Below, piece by piece: positions 16,596-26,728 of a DNA stretch of 64,000 bases. A model generated the notes under the pieces. The model did not search any database. It was not told the DNA's origin and saw nothing but the letters and a program-made list of their open reading frames with translations. Source of the DNA: Lachnospiraceae bacterium (GTDB lineage: Bacteria > Bacillota > Clostridia > Lachnospirales > Lachnospiraceae); contig JAFQOE010000051.1 in assembly GCA_017395635.1 (NCBI GenBank), forward strand, positions 1-64,000. Reading direction: 5' to 3'. Within the stretch, counting starts at the first letter, position 1. Every line of letters starts with the position of its first letter. Both the position numbers and the translations under genes were made by a program.

Positions 16596-17030
16596 TTATT
16601 CTGTTACAGTAGCTTGTTCCAGCGCATTTTTGATTGCCTGATTTAATATAATATAGGTATATTGATTATCTTTTGAATATGTAATATCGTCTACACTTTC
16701 CACAACAGTAATCTGCTCATTGATTTCATTTAATGCAGGTTCTAGAAGAGGATACATAGTGGTGACTGTTTCGTCCAGATTTTCAATAGTGACACCGCTT
16801 ATAGTGTCTTTGTCTACACTAACAGAAACATTTAAAGTGTTTTCTCCCAGTGTTATAGTTGAGGAATATACGCCGGGATTGTATTTGCTGGTCGTTTCTG
16901 TTTTCTCGTTTTTTTCCTTTCCAAACATATTGATTAGAAGAATGATTAGTAAAATTCCGAGAACTAAAAAGATTCCGGTATAGATAATTTCTTTCGCTTT
17001 GATTACAACGATTTTTGTCTGTGTGCCCAT
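16596..17030 (-). CDS. Small membrane-anchored FMN_bind-like protein
   Basis: 144 residues. An N-terminal transmembrane segment (about 15-35) is followed by a Lys/Glu/Thr linker and an extracytoplasmic domain whose PGVYSSTITLGENTLNVSVSV and ISGVTI stretch resembles FMN-binding domains of the RnfG/NqrC family. The SGAT flavinylation motif of that family is absent, so covalent flavin attachment is unlikely. SD AGGAGG. It is divergent from addB, with both promoters in the 157-bp gap. Function unknown. Confidence 0.65.
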   Translation of the reverse strand: MGTQTKIVVIKAKEIIYTGIFLVLGILLIILLINMFGKEKNEKTETTSKYNPGVYSSTITLGENTLNVSVSVDKDTISGVTIENLDETVTTMYPLLEPALNEINEQITVVESVDDITYSKDNQYTYIILNQAIKNALEQATVTE

Positions 17031-17125
17031 AAAATTCCTCCTGATGATTGTTATTATAATATTATGAGATGAGAAAAAATTTTAGAACAAAATTTTCATT
17101 TGTGACATCGATTGTCCGTTTGGTG

Positions 17126-17134
17126 TGTTATACT
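17126..17134 (+). promoter_or_regulatory. Extended -10 promoter element before addB
   Basis: TG-T-TATACT (17126-17134), an extended -10. No good -35 lies at 17 nt. Confidence 0.45.
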
Positions 17135-17187
17135 GTAAAAAATGATTGAGACGAATAGGTGGATGAAGGAAGGGGTGACATTAAAGT

Positions 17188-20100
17188 ATGGCAATACAAT
17201 TTATATTAGGTGCCAGTGGCACCGGCAAGACCAATTATATATATAACGAGATGATTCAGGAATCTATGACAGAAGGTCATAGCCCGATTGTATTTTTGTT
17301 ACCGGAACAGTCTAACATGGCTGCAGAACAGGATATGGTTTCTATGCATCCGATGGGTGGAACCATGGAGATTTCGATATTAAGTTTTACCCGTTTGGCG
17401 TTTAAGGTGTTTGATGAGTTGCATGTGCATACGAATGATATTTTAGATGATTATGGAAAAAGTATGCTGTTGATGAAACTATTGAAAGACAATGAAGATG
17501 AACTTACTTATTACAAGAATATGATAGGCAAGCAAGGTTTTGTAGATGAGGTGAAATCTCTGCTTTCAGAGTTTTACCAGTACCAGATTACAGAAGAGAC
17601 GTTGGAGAATGCAATTGCAGGCTTGTCTCCGGAAAAGAGCTTGTACCATAAGTTGAATGATTTGAAGTTATTATTACATGTATTTGATGAAGCTATGCAG
17701 GATTCCTATATGGTGACAGAGCAGATTCTGTTACAGTTAAAGGAAGTGATAAGGGAATCAACACTATTGAAGAATGCACAGATTTATTTTGATGGATTTA
17801 CCGGTTTCACACCGGCGCAATATGATGTGATTGAAGAGTTGATGAAGATGGGGTCGAATCTATACTTTTCAATTACTATGGATGAGGATATTTTTGGGAA
17901 TAATGGGTATAGCGAACAAGGCTTGTTTGCACTGGAAAAACAGTCTGTTGATAGATTATGTCAACTTGCGGAGCGCAATCAGATTACAGTTTTGTCACAT
18001 GTTGGAATGAAGGAGAATTTTCGTTTGAAAGAGAATGTGGAACTTCTTCATCTGGAGCGTCAGTTGTTTCGTTTTCCGGCTAGTATTTATGACAATGTGC
18101 CGGAGAACATTTTGTTGTTGAGTGCGAAGGATAGCAGACAGGAAGCACTGTTTATTGCAAAGACTATCAAGGAATATGTAATGAAGCAAGGTTATCACTA
18201 CAAGGATTTTGCTATTGTGACAGGAGATTTGAGAGAGCAATCAGCAATCTGGAAGCAGACGATGGAAAGCTTGAATGTACCGTATTTCCTTGATTATAGC
18301 GAGATTTTGTCTCACAATCCGATTGTGGAATTGATAGGAATGGTAATGGAATTATTTCGGACTGATTTCACGTACGAAAGTGTATTTTCTTTGTTAAAGA
18401 CAGGATTTTTTGACATCGAGATGAGTCGTATCTATGATTTGGAAAATTATGCGTTGAAATATGGTGTCAGAGGATATGGTTGGTGGAATAAGGCGTTTCG
18501 TGGCAATGTGAAAGGTTTGCATGACATCAATCAAACAAGACAGGAGTTTATGGATTCATTGGGAAAACTGGCAGAAGTTTTTTGCCAAAAAGCAGCAAAA
18601 GCCAAGGAATATTTATTGGCACTATATGGTTTTATATCTAACGGACGTATGGCTCAACATTTATTCGAAAAGAGTGTGTGGTTAGAGGAAAAGGGGAATT
18701 TGCGAGAAGCAAAAGCCTATATGCAGGCTTACGATAAGTTCATTTTGGTGTTGGATAAGACGATGGATATATTGGGAGAAGAAGAGATTACACGAGATGA
18801 GTTCATAGAAGTATTGTTAACCGGAATATCTGATGTGAAGCTGGGTGTGATACCATCTACATTGGACCAGGTTGTAATTGGCGACATAGAAAGAACGCGT
18901 CTTCATCACGTAAAGATGATATTTGTTGCCGGAGCTAATGAAGGGATTTTGCCAAAGAATACTTCCGGTAAGGGGATTCTTGCAGATAAGGACCGCAGAC
19001 AGTTAAAGGATATGAATGTAGTGCTTGCGCCGGATAGTAAGGAAGAACTGTTTGTACAGCAATATTATCTGTATTTACAGATGGTTCAGCCGGAAGAACG
19101 TTTAGTGATTACTTATCGTCAATCTGACGAGAAGGGTGCAGAACTCCGTCCGTCTTATTTTGTTAAGCGAATACAACAGATTTTCCCAAAACTTGCTATT
19201 GGAAAAGCAGAGAGAGAAGTGTATGCTGTGTTGCCTTCTACGAAGACAGAATTGATTTCGGAGTTTGTCAGACAGTTAGCGAATGAGGATATGGAAGATT
19301 CTTCGGTTTACCACGCGATTTGCGACAAGAATTCTGCAGAAGTATCCGGAATTTTAGAAGGGTATTTCTATAATAATGAAGCAGGTGTGTTGGATAAGGC
19401 GATTGCAAGACAATTATATGGGGAACAGATGATTCACAGTGTATCTCGGTTAGAAACTTATTCTGGCTGTGCGTATAAATTCTTTCTTCAATATGGTTTG
19501 AAACTTGCAAAGAGAGAGGAATATGCAGTGGAATCTAGTAATATCGGAACGATATTGCATGCTGTGATGGAAGAGTTTTTTAAGAGTGTGCACAGTGGCG
19601 AAATATCCCTTGCGAATGTTACAAAAGAGCAATTAGAACAGGAAGCAGAGCGTCTGACTTTGCAAGCTGCAAAGAATGAGAATGAGACGATATTTGAAAG
19701 TAGTTTTCGCAACCGTCATCAATTAGAAGTGTTAATTCGCATTGCCAAGAGAAGTATATGGAACTTGTGTAATCATTTGGGTTATGGAGATATGGCACCG
19801 ACTTACTTTGAGAAATATTTCTCGCCGGAGGATAAGCTTAATTATATTAACATGGCACTGTCAGAAGGAATGCATATGGAGATGAATGGTATTATAGACC
19901 GAGTGGATGCTAAAGTGACAGAGGATGTGGTCTATGTCAAGATAATCGATTACAAGTCAGGAGCCAAGGATATTGATTATGTGAAGATGTATGAAGGCAA
20001 ACAGCTTCAATTAACGGTTTACATGAGCGTTATGTTAGAGTTATTGAAACGCGAATATCCGGATAAGAAGATTGTCCCAACCGGAATGTATTATTATCAT

Positions 20101-20649
20101 ATATATGATCCGATTATTGAGGAAATTGATGAAGACAAGCTGGAACAAAAACGTATAGAAAGTAACCGTCTTTCCGGATTGGTGAATAATGATGAGACAA
20201 GCCTTCAGTTAATGGATGGGAAAAGCGGTTTAGTGACTCCGGTAAAATATAAGAAGGATGGTGACTTGGATTCAAGGAATAATGCCTTAGTTACTACAGA
20301 AGAATTGGAGCAGATATCTCATTTTGTCCGTGAGAAAATGATAGATATCGGTGAGGAGATTGTGAGTGGAAAGATATCCATGAATCCGGAAAAAGGGGAA
20401 CATAATTCACCGTGTAACTTCTGTGATTATAAGAGTGTCTGTCGTTTTGAAGCGGGACTTGGCGGTAATGCATATCGTGTTGGTTCGCAGATGGACAAGA
20501 AGGAAGCGAAGGAATCCGTATTGAAATTCAGAGAAGAGACGGACGAAGACGGAGAAAAGAATAATGCCGAAAGAGATAGCGATAACAAGAATCCGGCAAC
20601 AGAAAAGACAAGAGAAAGGGAGGTAACAATGCATGAAATGGACAACTGA
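17188..20649 (+). CDS. addB: AddB subunit of the AddAB helicase-nuclease
   Basis: 1153 residues, the usual AddB size. With AddA it processes DNA double-strand ends for RecA-dependent repair and stops at Chi. Walker A GASGTGKT is at residues 8-15. The C-terminal nuclease domain has VKIIDYKSGAKDID and the four-cysteine iron-sulfur signature: Cys761 (YSGCAYKFF), Cys1076, Cys1079 and Cys1085 (CNFCDYKSVC). A charged low-complexity tail follows. The gene overlaps addA by 17 bp, so translation is coupled. Confidence 0.96.
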   Translation: MAIQFILGASGTGKTNYIYNEMIQESMTEGHSPIVFLLPEQSNMAAEQDMVSMHPMGGTMEISILSFTRLAFKVFDELHVHTNDILDDYGKSMLLMKLLKDNEDELTYYKNMIGKQGFVDEVKSLLSEFYQYQITEETLENAIAGLSPEKSLYHKLNDLKLLLHVFDEAMQDSYMVTEQILLQLKEVIRESTLLKNAQIYFDGFTGFTPAQYDVIEELMKMGSNLYFSITMDEDIFGNNGYSEQGLFALEKQSVDRLCQLAERNQITVLSHVGMKENFRLKENVELLHLERQLFRFPASIYDNVPENILLLSAKDSRQEALFIAKTIKEYVMKQGYHYKDFAIVTGDLREQSAIWKQTMESLNVPYFLDYSEILSHNPIVELIGMVMELFRTDFTYESVFSLLKTGFFDIEMSRIYDLENYALKYGVRGYGWWNKAFRGNVKGLHDINQTRQEFMDSLGKLAEVFCQKAAKAKEYLLALYGFISNGRMAQHLFEKSVWLEEKGNLREAKAYMQAYDKFILVLDKTMDILGEEEITRDEFIEVLLTGISDVKLGVIPSTLDQVVIGDIERTRLHHVKMIFVAGANEGILPKNTSGKGILADKDRRQLKDMNVVLAPDSKEELFVQQYYLYLQMVQPEERLVITYRQSDEKGAELRPSYFVKRIQQIFPKLAIGKAEREVYAVLPSTKTELISEFVRQLANEDMEDSSVYHAICDKNSAEVSGILEGYFYNNEAGVLDKAIARQLYGEQMIHSVSRLETYSGCAYKFFLQYGLKLAKREEYAVESSNIGTILHAVMEEFFKSVHSGEISLANVTKEQLEQEAERLTLQAAKNENETIFESSFRNRHQLEVLIRIAKRSIWNLCNHLGYGDMAPTYFEKYFSPEDKLNYINMALSEGMHMEMNGIIDRVDAKVTEDVVYVKIIDYKSGAKDIDYVKMYEGKQLQLTVYMSVMLELLKREYPDKKIVPTGMYYYHIYDPIIEEIDEDKLEQKRIESNRLSGLVNNDETSLQLMDGKSGLVTPVKYKKDGDLDSRNNALVTTEELEQISHFVREKMIDIGEEIVSGKISMNPEKGEHNSPCNFCDYKSVCRFEAGLGGNAYRVGSQMDKKEAKESVLKFREETDEDGEKNNAERDSDNKNPATEKTREREVTMHEMDN

Positions 20650-23600
20650 TCAGCAAAAAGTTATAGATTCCAGAAATTGTAATCTCCTGGTATCTGCGGC
20701 GGCCGGTTCCGGTAAGACGGCGGTTTTGGTAGAACGTATAATTCAGATGATTTCGGATAAAGAGAACCCAATGGATATTGATGAATTACTGGTAGTGACA
20801 TTTACAAAGGCGGCAGCGGTACAGATGCGTGATAAGATTGCGATGGCAATTGAAAAGATGCTGGATAATGATTCATCCAATGAACATTATGTCAGACAGT
20901 TGAATTATATTAATAAAGCCAATATTTTAACCATAGATAGTTTTTGCTATCAAGTCGTTAAGGAACATTTTCATGTTCTTGGAATTGACCCGGGAATTCG
21001 TGTGGGAGAAGCTGGTGAATTGGGACTACTTAGGGAATCTGTTTTAGAGAGAGTGATAGAATCCTTTTATGAGAATAATTCGGATTTTACTAACTTTTCG
21101 GATGCATTTTCATCAGATAAGAATGATGAAGTGATTGAGAGATATATACTGAAGGTATCTGACATTTGTTCCAGCTATCCAAGACCTTCTGAATGGATTC
21201 GGAGAGCAAAAGACAATTTGCATGTAGAGTCAGAAGAACAGTTTGTTGCACTGCCTTTTGTTGTTTGTTATTTTGAGGAAATCAGGGGAACAGCGAAAGG
21301 AATTAAAGATAAGGTCTTAAGTGCTTTGGATAAGGTTAGAGATGTCGATGGTCCGCTATATATGGAAAAGGCGTTATTGTCGGATGTTATGATGGTAGAT
21401 GATATGATTGCAGCTAAGACCTATTCCCAGTTCCGTGATATTGCAGAGTGTAAGTTTGCTAATATCGGACGTGGTAAAAAGGGTGAATATGATGAAGATA
21501 TAGCGGATGCAGTCAAGAAGATAAGAGAGGAGTATAAAAAGCAGATTAATACGTTATTGTCGGTGTTTTTGTTGCCTTTTGAACAGGTCTTAGAGCAATT
21601 TCAGAAACAGGAATCCATGTTAGGAGTACTACTGGATATTACCGAAAGTTTTCGGACGGAATTTTTAAAAGCAAAGCTTGAAAAGGGAATTTTGGAATTC
21701 AGTGATGTGGAACATTTTGCATTGCAGATTCTTTGTAAGGAATATGATGAGAATGGAGAGCCTGTACCAAGCGATATTGGTAAGGAAATGGCAGAGGATT
21801 TCAAGGAAATTCTGATTGATGAGTATCAGGATAGTAACTTCTTGCAAGAAGCTATCTTGAAATGTGTATCCACTTTGCACAAAGGTGAATATAACATTTT
21901 TATGGTAGGTGATGTGAAACAGAGCATATATAGTTTTCGTATGGCGAGACCTGACCTTTTCATGGAGAAATATCATACTTATGATACAGCAGATAGTGCA
22001 GATTGTCGTAAGCTGTTACTTAAGAATAATTTTCGTAGTCGTTCTAATGTGTTAGAAACCATCAATTATATGTTTTATCAGATTATGGGAGAAGATTTAG
22101 GTGGTATTGAATATACCAGTGAGGAGGCATTGGTTCCGGGAAGAGAATTTCCGGAGGTTAACAATGACAGTGTAGAATTGTTGCTCGGTGAGAGTAAGGA
22201 TTTTGAATTTCTTAAAGTTACTGATGAAGAAATGACACCGGAAAAGGATGAGAATCTGGACGAGAACTTGGAGGATATTGGTAAGAAGGAACTAGAAGCA
22301 ACTATTGTGGCTAGAAGAATCCTCTCTTTGCTTGGAAGAGATGGAAGTGCACCACATCAGGTAGTGGATGATGTTACTGATGAATTGCGCGATGTCCGTT
22401 TGAGCGATATGGTGATTTTATTCCGTGCACCGTCAAGTTTTCAGCAAATCTTTTCAGAAGTACTGATGAGTTACAATATTCCGGTTAAGGTACAGAATGA
22501 AAGCGGATACTTTGATACAACAGAGATTCAGCTTGTGTTGAGCTTGCTCCGCGTATTGGATAATCCTCATAATGATGTGGAAGTGGCAGCGGTACTTAGA
22601 AGCTATTTTACAGGATTTAATAGTGATGAGCTGGCGGTTTTGGCATTAATAAAGCGTAGTTTGAATGGACATTTAGGTAAGAAAATGTACATTTTTCAGG
22701 TGGTGAAATTGCTGGCGAAATATGTGCAGGGGAAAGCGAATCTAGCGTCAGAATTGAATGATTGTGAAGTGACAGAACAGGGTGAGCAGGCGGATGTAAA
22801 ATTTAAAAGTAATACTGAGATGCATGTAGTGCAGAAAAACAAGCATGAGGGACAAGGTAACGAGAAAGAAATAACCTGTATAGAGATATTGCGTCGGATT
22901 ATCGAAGAAGAACTTGTCGAATGCAAAAATCAGATTATAGATAATATCTGTAAGAAGTGTGCAAGTTTTGTATCTTTGATGGATGATTTGCAAGAGCAGA
23001 AGTCTTACAAAACAGTGAGTCAAATACTGACGGCAATCTATTACGAAAAAGGATATTATTATTATGTGGAAGCAATGCCGGAAGGTATACAGCGAATTCG
23101 CAATCTGGATTTGTTTTACGAGGAGTGCAGAAGATTTGAAAATGGTGGTTTTCGAACACTATTTGATTTTATTCTGTTTATTGACAAGCTACAGAAGAAA
23201 TCTATTTCACTAGGTGGAGACCCTGCACCGGAAAGCAGTGAAGATGTTGTTCGAATTATGAGTATTCACAAGAGTAAGGGTTTGGAATTTCCTGTGGTAT
23301 TCCTATCGGGAATCGGAAAGAATTTTAACTTGATGGACACTAAGACTCCGTTGATTATCCATTCGGATTATTATGTGGGTGCGAAATATGTGGATACAGA
23401 TAAGCGATGTGGGAACGATACTTTTTCTAGAAAGGCATTTGCTTCTTTGATGGTAACAGAAAGCATTACGGAGGAGCTTCGTATTTTGTATGTAGCCCTT
23501 ACAAGAGCGAAAGAAAAGTTGATTATGACCGGTGTTACACCGGATATGACGAAATTAATTCGGAAGTATGAAATGGTTGCAACAAGAAAAGAACAGAAGT

Positions 23601-24718
23601 TGTCTTATGCAGTAATACATACTGCTAAGAATTATCTTGACATGATTGTGATGTCGTTTATTCGAAATGAGGAGTTTCATTCGGCAATGGAGAATGTTCG
23701 TAAGCGTTTGGATGATAAGACGGACAATATTCTTTCTGCGGAATATGATTTGAAGTTTTCAATTAATGCACCAGAGATTCGTTTGCATACGGAAATATAT
23801 GATTTTCGTAATCTGGTAGTGCAGCATGTGCAATCCAATTTGGAAAAACAGGTGAATCGTGGTGGGAGATTAGAGGAATTTTATAATGCACCAGCTAAGG
23901 ATTTGGATGAATTGAGAGAACGTCTGACATGGCAATATACAGATGAGATATTCACATTACAGAAGTCCAAGATGTCAGTCACGGAGATTAAGAGACTATA
24001 CGAGACGGATTATGAGCCATCGGACGTAGTGGAACATCCGTCGGTACGAAGAGAAGAGTATGTAGCACCGGTGCCACGGTTTGTAGCAGGTGAACAGCCA
24101 ATGGATGCTGCAGCAAAGGGTACCTGGGTGCATAAGATGATGGAAATGTTATCCAATGTAGAGGTTACAACCATGGAACAGGTGCAGAGTGCATTGGAAG
24201 ATATGTGGCAGACTAATCGTTTACCGGAAGAAACGCGAACATTTATTACAGCAAATAAGGTGTACGCATTTGTAGCATCTAATCTTGGGAAACGAATGCA
24301 TGAAGCTGCAAAAAAGGGTAATCTCTATAAGGAAAAACAGTTCGTTGTGGGTGTTTCGGCTAAGCGGTTGATGGAGAGAAATTTACAGAAAGCAGAAGAG
24401 AATACTACAACAACAGAGAGTACCACAACAACAGAAATGCCAATGAATGAACAACAACAGCTATCAGAACAACTATCAGATAATAATACGCCGATTGTCG
24501 TACAGGGTATTATTGATGCATATTTCCGGGAAGGTGATGATTTGATCTTGGTAGATTACAAAACCGATAAGGTGAAACCAGGGCAGGAAAATATGCTTGT
24601 AGAGCGATATCGGACACAGTTGTTATATTACAAGGACACGTTGGAGCAGTTGACAGGGTTGAAGGTGACAGAAATGTATATTTATTCCTATGCGTTGGAT
24701 AAAGAGATTCGGGTGTGA
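20633..24718 (+). CDS. addA: AddA subunit of the AddAB helicase-nuclease
   Basis: 1361 residues. UvrD-type helicase with motif I SAAAGSGKTAVL (about 20-31), motif II LIDEYQDSN, motif III/IV MVGDVKQSIYSFR, later IMSIHKSKGLEFPVVFL and LRILYVALTRAKEKL, and the C-terminal RecB-type nuclease GIIDAYF-LILVDYKTDKV. It provides 3'-5' translocation and one of the two nuclease sites of the complex. Start ATG 20633 has SD GGGAGG inside the end of addB. Odd point: a Thr/Gln-rich insert (NTTTTESTTTTE, then QQQLSEQLSD) just before the nuclease domain looks like a disordered linker. Confidence 0.97.
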   Translation: MKWTTDQQKVIDSRNCNLLVSAAAGSGKTAVLVERIIQMISDKENPMDIDELLVVTFTKAAAVQMRDKIAMAIEKMLDNDSSNEHYVRQLNYINKANILTIDSFCYQVVKEHFHVLGIDPGIRVGEAGELGLLRESVLERVIESFYENNSDFTNFSDAFSSDKNDEVIERYILKVSDICSSYPRPSEWIRRAKDNLHVESEEQFVALPFVVCYFEEIRGTAKGIKDKVLSALDKVRDVDGPLYMEKALLSDVMMVDDMIAAKTYSQFRDIAECKFANIGRGKKGEYDEDIADAVKKIREEYKKQINTLLSVFLLPFEQVLEQFQKQESMLGVLLDITESFRTEFLKAKLEKGILEFSDVEHFALQILCKEYDENGEPVPSDIGKEMAEDFKEILIDEYQDSNFLQEAILKCVSTLHKGEYNIFMVGDVKQSIYSFRMARPDLFMEKYHTYDTADSADCRKLLLKNNFRSRSNVLETINYMFYQIMGEDLGGIEYTSEEALVPGREFPEVNNDSVELLLGESKDFEFLKVTDEEMTPEKDENLDENLEDIGKKELEATIVARRILSLLGRDGSAPHQVVDDVTDELRDVRLSDMVILFRAPSSFQQIFSEVLMSYNIPVKVQNESGYFDTTEIQLVLSLLRVLDNPHNDVEVAAVLRSYFTGFNSDELAVLALIKRSLNGHLGKKMYIFQVVKLLAKYVQGKANLASELNDCEVTEQGEQADVKFKSNTEMHVVQKNKHEGQGNEKEITCIEILRRIIEEELVECKNQIIDNICKKCASFVSLMDDLQEQKSYKTVSQILTAIYYEKGYYYYVEAMPEGIQRIRNLDLFYEECRRFENGGFRTLFDFILFIDKLQKKSISLGGDPAPESSEDVVRIMSIHKSKGLEFPVVFLSGIGKNFNLMDTKTPLIIHSDYYVGAKYVDTDKRCGNDTFSRKAFASLMVTESITEELRILYVALTRAKEKLIMTGVTPDMTKLIRKYEMVATRKEQKLSYAVIHTAKNYLDMIVMSFIRNEEFHSAMENVRKRLDDKTDNILSAEYDLKFSINAPEIRLHTEIYDFRNLVVQHVQSNLEKQVNRGGRLEEFYNAPAKDLDELRERLTWQYTDEIFTLQKSKMSVTEIKRLYETDYEPSDVVEHPSVRREEYVAPVPRFVAGEQPMDAAAKGTWVHKMMEMLSNVEVTTMEQVQSALEDMWQTNRLPEETRTFITANKVYAFVASNLGKRMHEAAKKGNLYKEKQFVVGVSAKRLMERNLQKAEENTTTTESTTTTEMPMNEQQQLSEQLSDNNTPIVVQGIIDAYFREGDDLILVDYKTDKVKPGQENMLVERYRTQLLYYKDTLEQLTGLKVTEMYIYSYALDKEIRV

Positions 24719-24731
24719 TTTATAGAAAAAT

Positions 24732-24760
24732 CGTAACTATGAAGTTACTGAATAGTTACG
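24732..24760 (+). repeat. Dispersed palindromic repeat, copy B
   Basis: Core element with arms CGTAACTAT and ATAGTTACG and loop GAAGTTACTGA. It lies between addA and the response regulator gene, in the leader of the latter. Confidence 0.85.
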
Positions 24761-24790
24761 AAAAATCTTTGGATGAATGAGGTTACGTAT

Positions 24791-25462
24791 ATGCAAAAAA
24801 TATTAATCGTAGAAGATGATGAAAAACTAAGACAAGAATTACAGACGTTTTTAGTTCGTAATGGTTATGATGCAGTGGGAATTGAGCAGTTTGATGATAC
24901 ATTACGGGATATATTGCGGGTAGGAGCAGATTTGATTCTATTAGATATCAATCTCCCAAATGCAGATGGGGAATATCTGTTGAAAGAGTTGCGAAAAGAA
25001 TCGGATGTGCCGGTGATTATGATTACCAGCCGAGATAATGAGATGGATGAATTGTTATCCATGCACTATGGGGCAGACCATTATGTGACTAAACCATTTA
25101 ATACACAGATTCTGCTTGCGAAAATCATGGCAATTCTCAAGAGAACAAGCAATGCAATGTCACAGGAGAAAATTAATTGTGGTCAATTTGTGTTGGACAT
25201 TTCCAAAAGTCGTATTGAGAAAAGTGAGAAATGGGTGGAATTGACAGGCAATGAATTAAAGATTATGAAATGCCTAGTGAAGAACAAAGGAAATATTGTT
25301 TCAAGGGATGATATCATGAATGATTTGTGGGATAGTGATTCCTTTATTGATGATAATACATTAACTGTTAATATGACTAGAATTCGCAAGAAATTGGAAG
25401 AGCTTGATTTGCAGGATGTGATTGCGACAAAGCGAGGACAGGGATACATTTTATATGTCTGA
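24791..25462 (+). CDS. OmpR-family response regulator, BceR-like
   Basis: 223 residues from ATG 24791 (GAGG SD 8 nt upstream; an earlier in-frame ATG at 24773 lacks an SD). The receiver has Asp52 in LLDINLPNADG and Lys in TKPF. The winged-helix effector domain starts near 125 (ELTGNELKIMKCLV, NTLTVNMTRIRKKL, TKRGQGYIL). The next genes encode a BceS-type kinase and an ABC transporter, so it most likely activates the transporter at the operator 26612-26635 in response to cell-wall-active peptides. Confidence 0.92.
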   Translation: MQKILIVEDDEKLRQELQTFLVRNGYDAVGIEQFDDTLRDILRVGADLILLDINLPNADGEYLLKELRKESDVPVIMITSRDNEMDELLSMHYGADHYVTKPFNTQILLAKIMAILKRTSNAMSQEKINCGQFVLDISKSRIEKSEKWVELTGNELKIMKCLVKNKGNIVSRDDIMNDLWDSDSFIDDNTLTVNMTRIRKKLEELDLQDVIATKRGQGYILYV

Positions 25463-25559
25463 TGTTTGCGATTTGCTATGAGGATATTTAATTGATGTGT
25501 AACAAGGTAAATATCTGGTGATGAAATGATGGAGTATGAATTTTGTGAGGAGAAAAAAT

Positions 25560-26573
25560 ATGCACTTTATAGACTATCTAAGAGAACGTTGGAAAATAAT
25601 TCTATTATTGTTATTTGTAATTGTATCGATTGAGATATTTTTACTCATCTATCCGGTTCATGCAATTATTCGCATTTATGTTGCATTTATTATATTGGCG
25701 GTATATGTGATTGGGATATTTTGGGAGTACCGTTCAAAAAAGGCATTCTATGATGATGTGCAAGGAACATTGGAACAATTAGAAGAGAAATATATGATAG
25801 TAGAAATGTTGCCGCAAACTCGTTTTGTTGAAGAGGAAATGTTGAAAGAAGTTTTGCGGGAATCTAACAAAGCAATGATTGAGAAAGTCAATACATATAA
25901 GCAAAGTTTGACAGAATATAAGGATTACATTGAGCTTTGGATTCATGAAATTAAGCTTCCGATTGCGACTGCGAAAATGATTATCGAAAACAATCCAAGC
26001 GTGGTTACAAGAAGTATGGAAGAAGAGATTGGTGAGATAGAAGGATATACGGAACAGGCGCTATATTATGCCAGAAGTAACCATGCAAATAAGGATTATT
26101 GCGTAGCGGAATATAATTTGAAAGACATTGTTAACGAAGTTGTCAAAGGTAATAAACGGACTCTTATTAGCCAGAGGATTAAGATTGTAATAGAGGATAT
26201 CGAAAAGAACATCTACACTGATTCAAAGTGGTGTCATTTCATCCTGAATCAGATTGTTGCCAACTGTATTAAGTACAAGAAGGATACAGATGCAGAAATC
26301 TGTTTCTTTGCGGAAGAAGAAAAAGACAAAGTAATATTGCATATAAAGGATAACGGAATCGGGATTAAGGGTGGAGAAGTCGGACGTGTGTTTGAAAAGG
26401 GCTTTACCGGAACCAATGGTCGAAGAGGGAAGAAATCTACAGGAATAGGATTGTATCTTTGTAAAAAGCTGTGCGATAAGTTGGGACTTGGAATTGAACT
26501 GGATTCAGAGGAGAATGTTGGAACGGAAATTAGAATGATTTTTCCGAAGAATAGCTTTTCGTTGTTGAAATAG
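25560..26573 (+). CDS. Intramembrane-sensing histidine kinase, BceS-like
   Basis: 337 residues from ATG 25560 (SD GAGGAG, 7-nt gap; an upstream in-frame ATG at 25536 lacks an SD). Two transmembrane helices (about 12-30 and 34-54) are separated by only a few residues, so there is no extracellular sensor. The dimerisation domain has the phospho-His in LWIHEIKLPI, as in Bce kinases. The ATPase domain has DNGIGIKGG and STGIGLYLCKKL. Kinases of this type detect peptide antibiotics through their ABC transporter partner, which here is the downstream pair. Confidence 0.92.
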   Translation: MHFIDYLRERWKIILLLLFVIVSIEIFLLIYPVHAIIRIYVAFIILAVYVIGIFWEYRSKKAFYDDVQGTLEQLEEKYMIVEMLPQTRFVEEEMLKEVLRESNKAMIEKVNTYKQSLTEYKDYIELWIHEIKLPIATAKMIIENNPSVVTRSMEEEIGEIEGYTEQALYYARSNHANKDYCVAEYNLKDIVNEVVKGNKRTLISQRIKIVIEDIEKNIYTDSKWCHFILNQIVANCIKYKKDTDAEICFFAEEEKDKVILHIKDNGIGIKGGEVGRVFEKGFTGTNGRRGKKSTGIGLYLCKKLCDKLGLGIELDSEENVGTEIRMIFPKNSFSLLK

Positions 26574-26574
26574 T

Positions 26575-26602
26575 GAAAGAATGTCACTTGCGACATTCTT
26601 TC
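26575..26602 (+). terminator. Hairpin after the kinase gene
   Basis: GAAAGAATGTC / GACATTCTTTC with a 6-nt loop, 1 nt past the kinase stop. Partial T-tract. Almost the same palindrome recurs at 50767-50788, so it may be a repeat used as an attenuator. Confidence 0.6.
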
Positions 26603-26611
26603 TTAAATTAG

Positions 26612-26635
26612 TAACCTTACAAAACTGTAAGGTTA
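26612..26635 (+). promoter_or_regulatory. BceR-type operator upstream of the ABC transporter
   Basis: Perfect inverted repeat TAACCTTACA-AAAC-TGTAAGGTTA (10-4-10). Its core TTACA-N4-TGTAA matches the known binding pattern of BceR-family regulators. It sits about 95 nt before the ATPase start. TATTAT/TATGAT -10 candidates are at 26663-26680. Confidence 0.75.
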
Positions 26636-26728
26636 TTGTAAGTTACATCAATGGAATAGAAGTATGATTGGTATTATGATACAGACATGCAAGAAAGCAT
26701 CTGAATCATAAGGAGGAATAAGGAAAAC

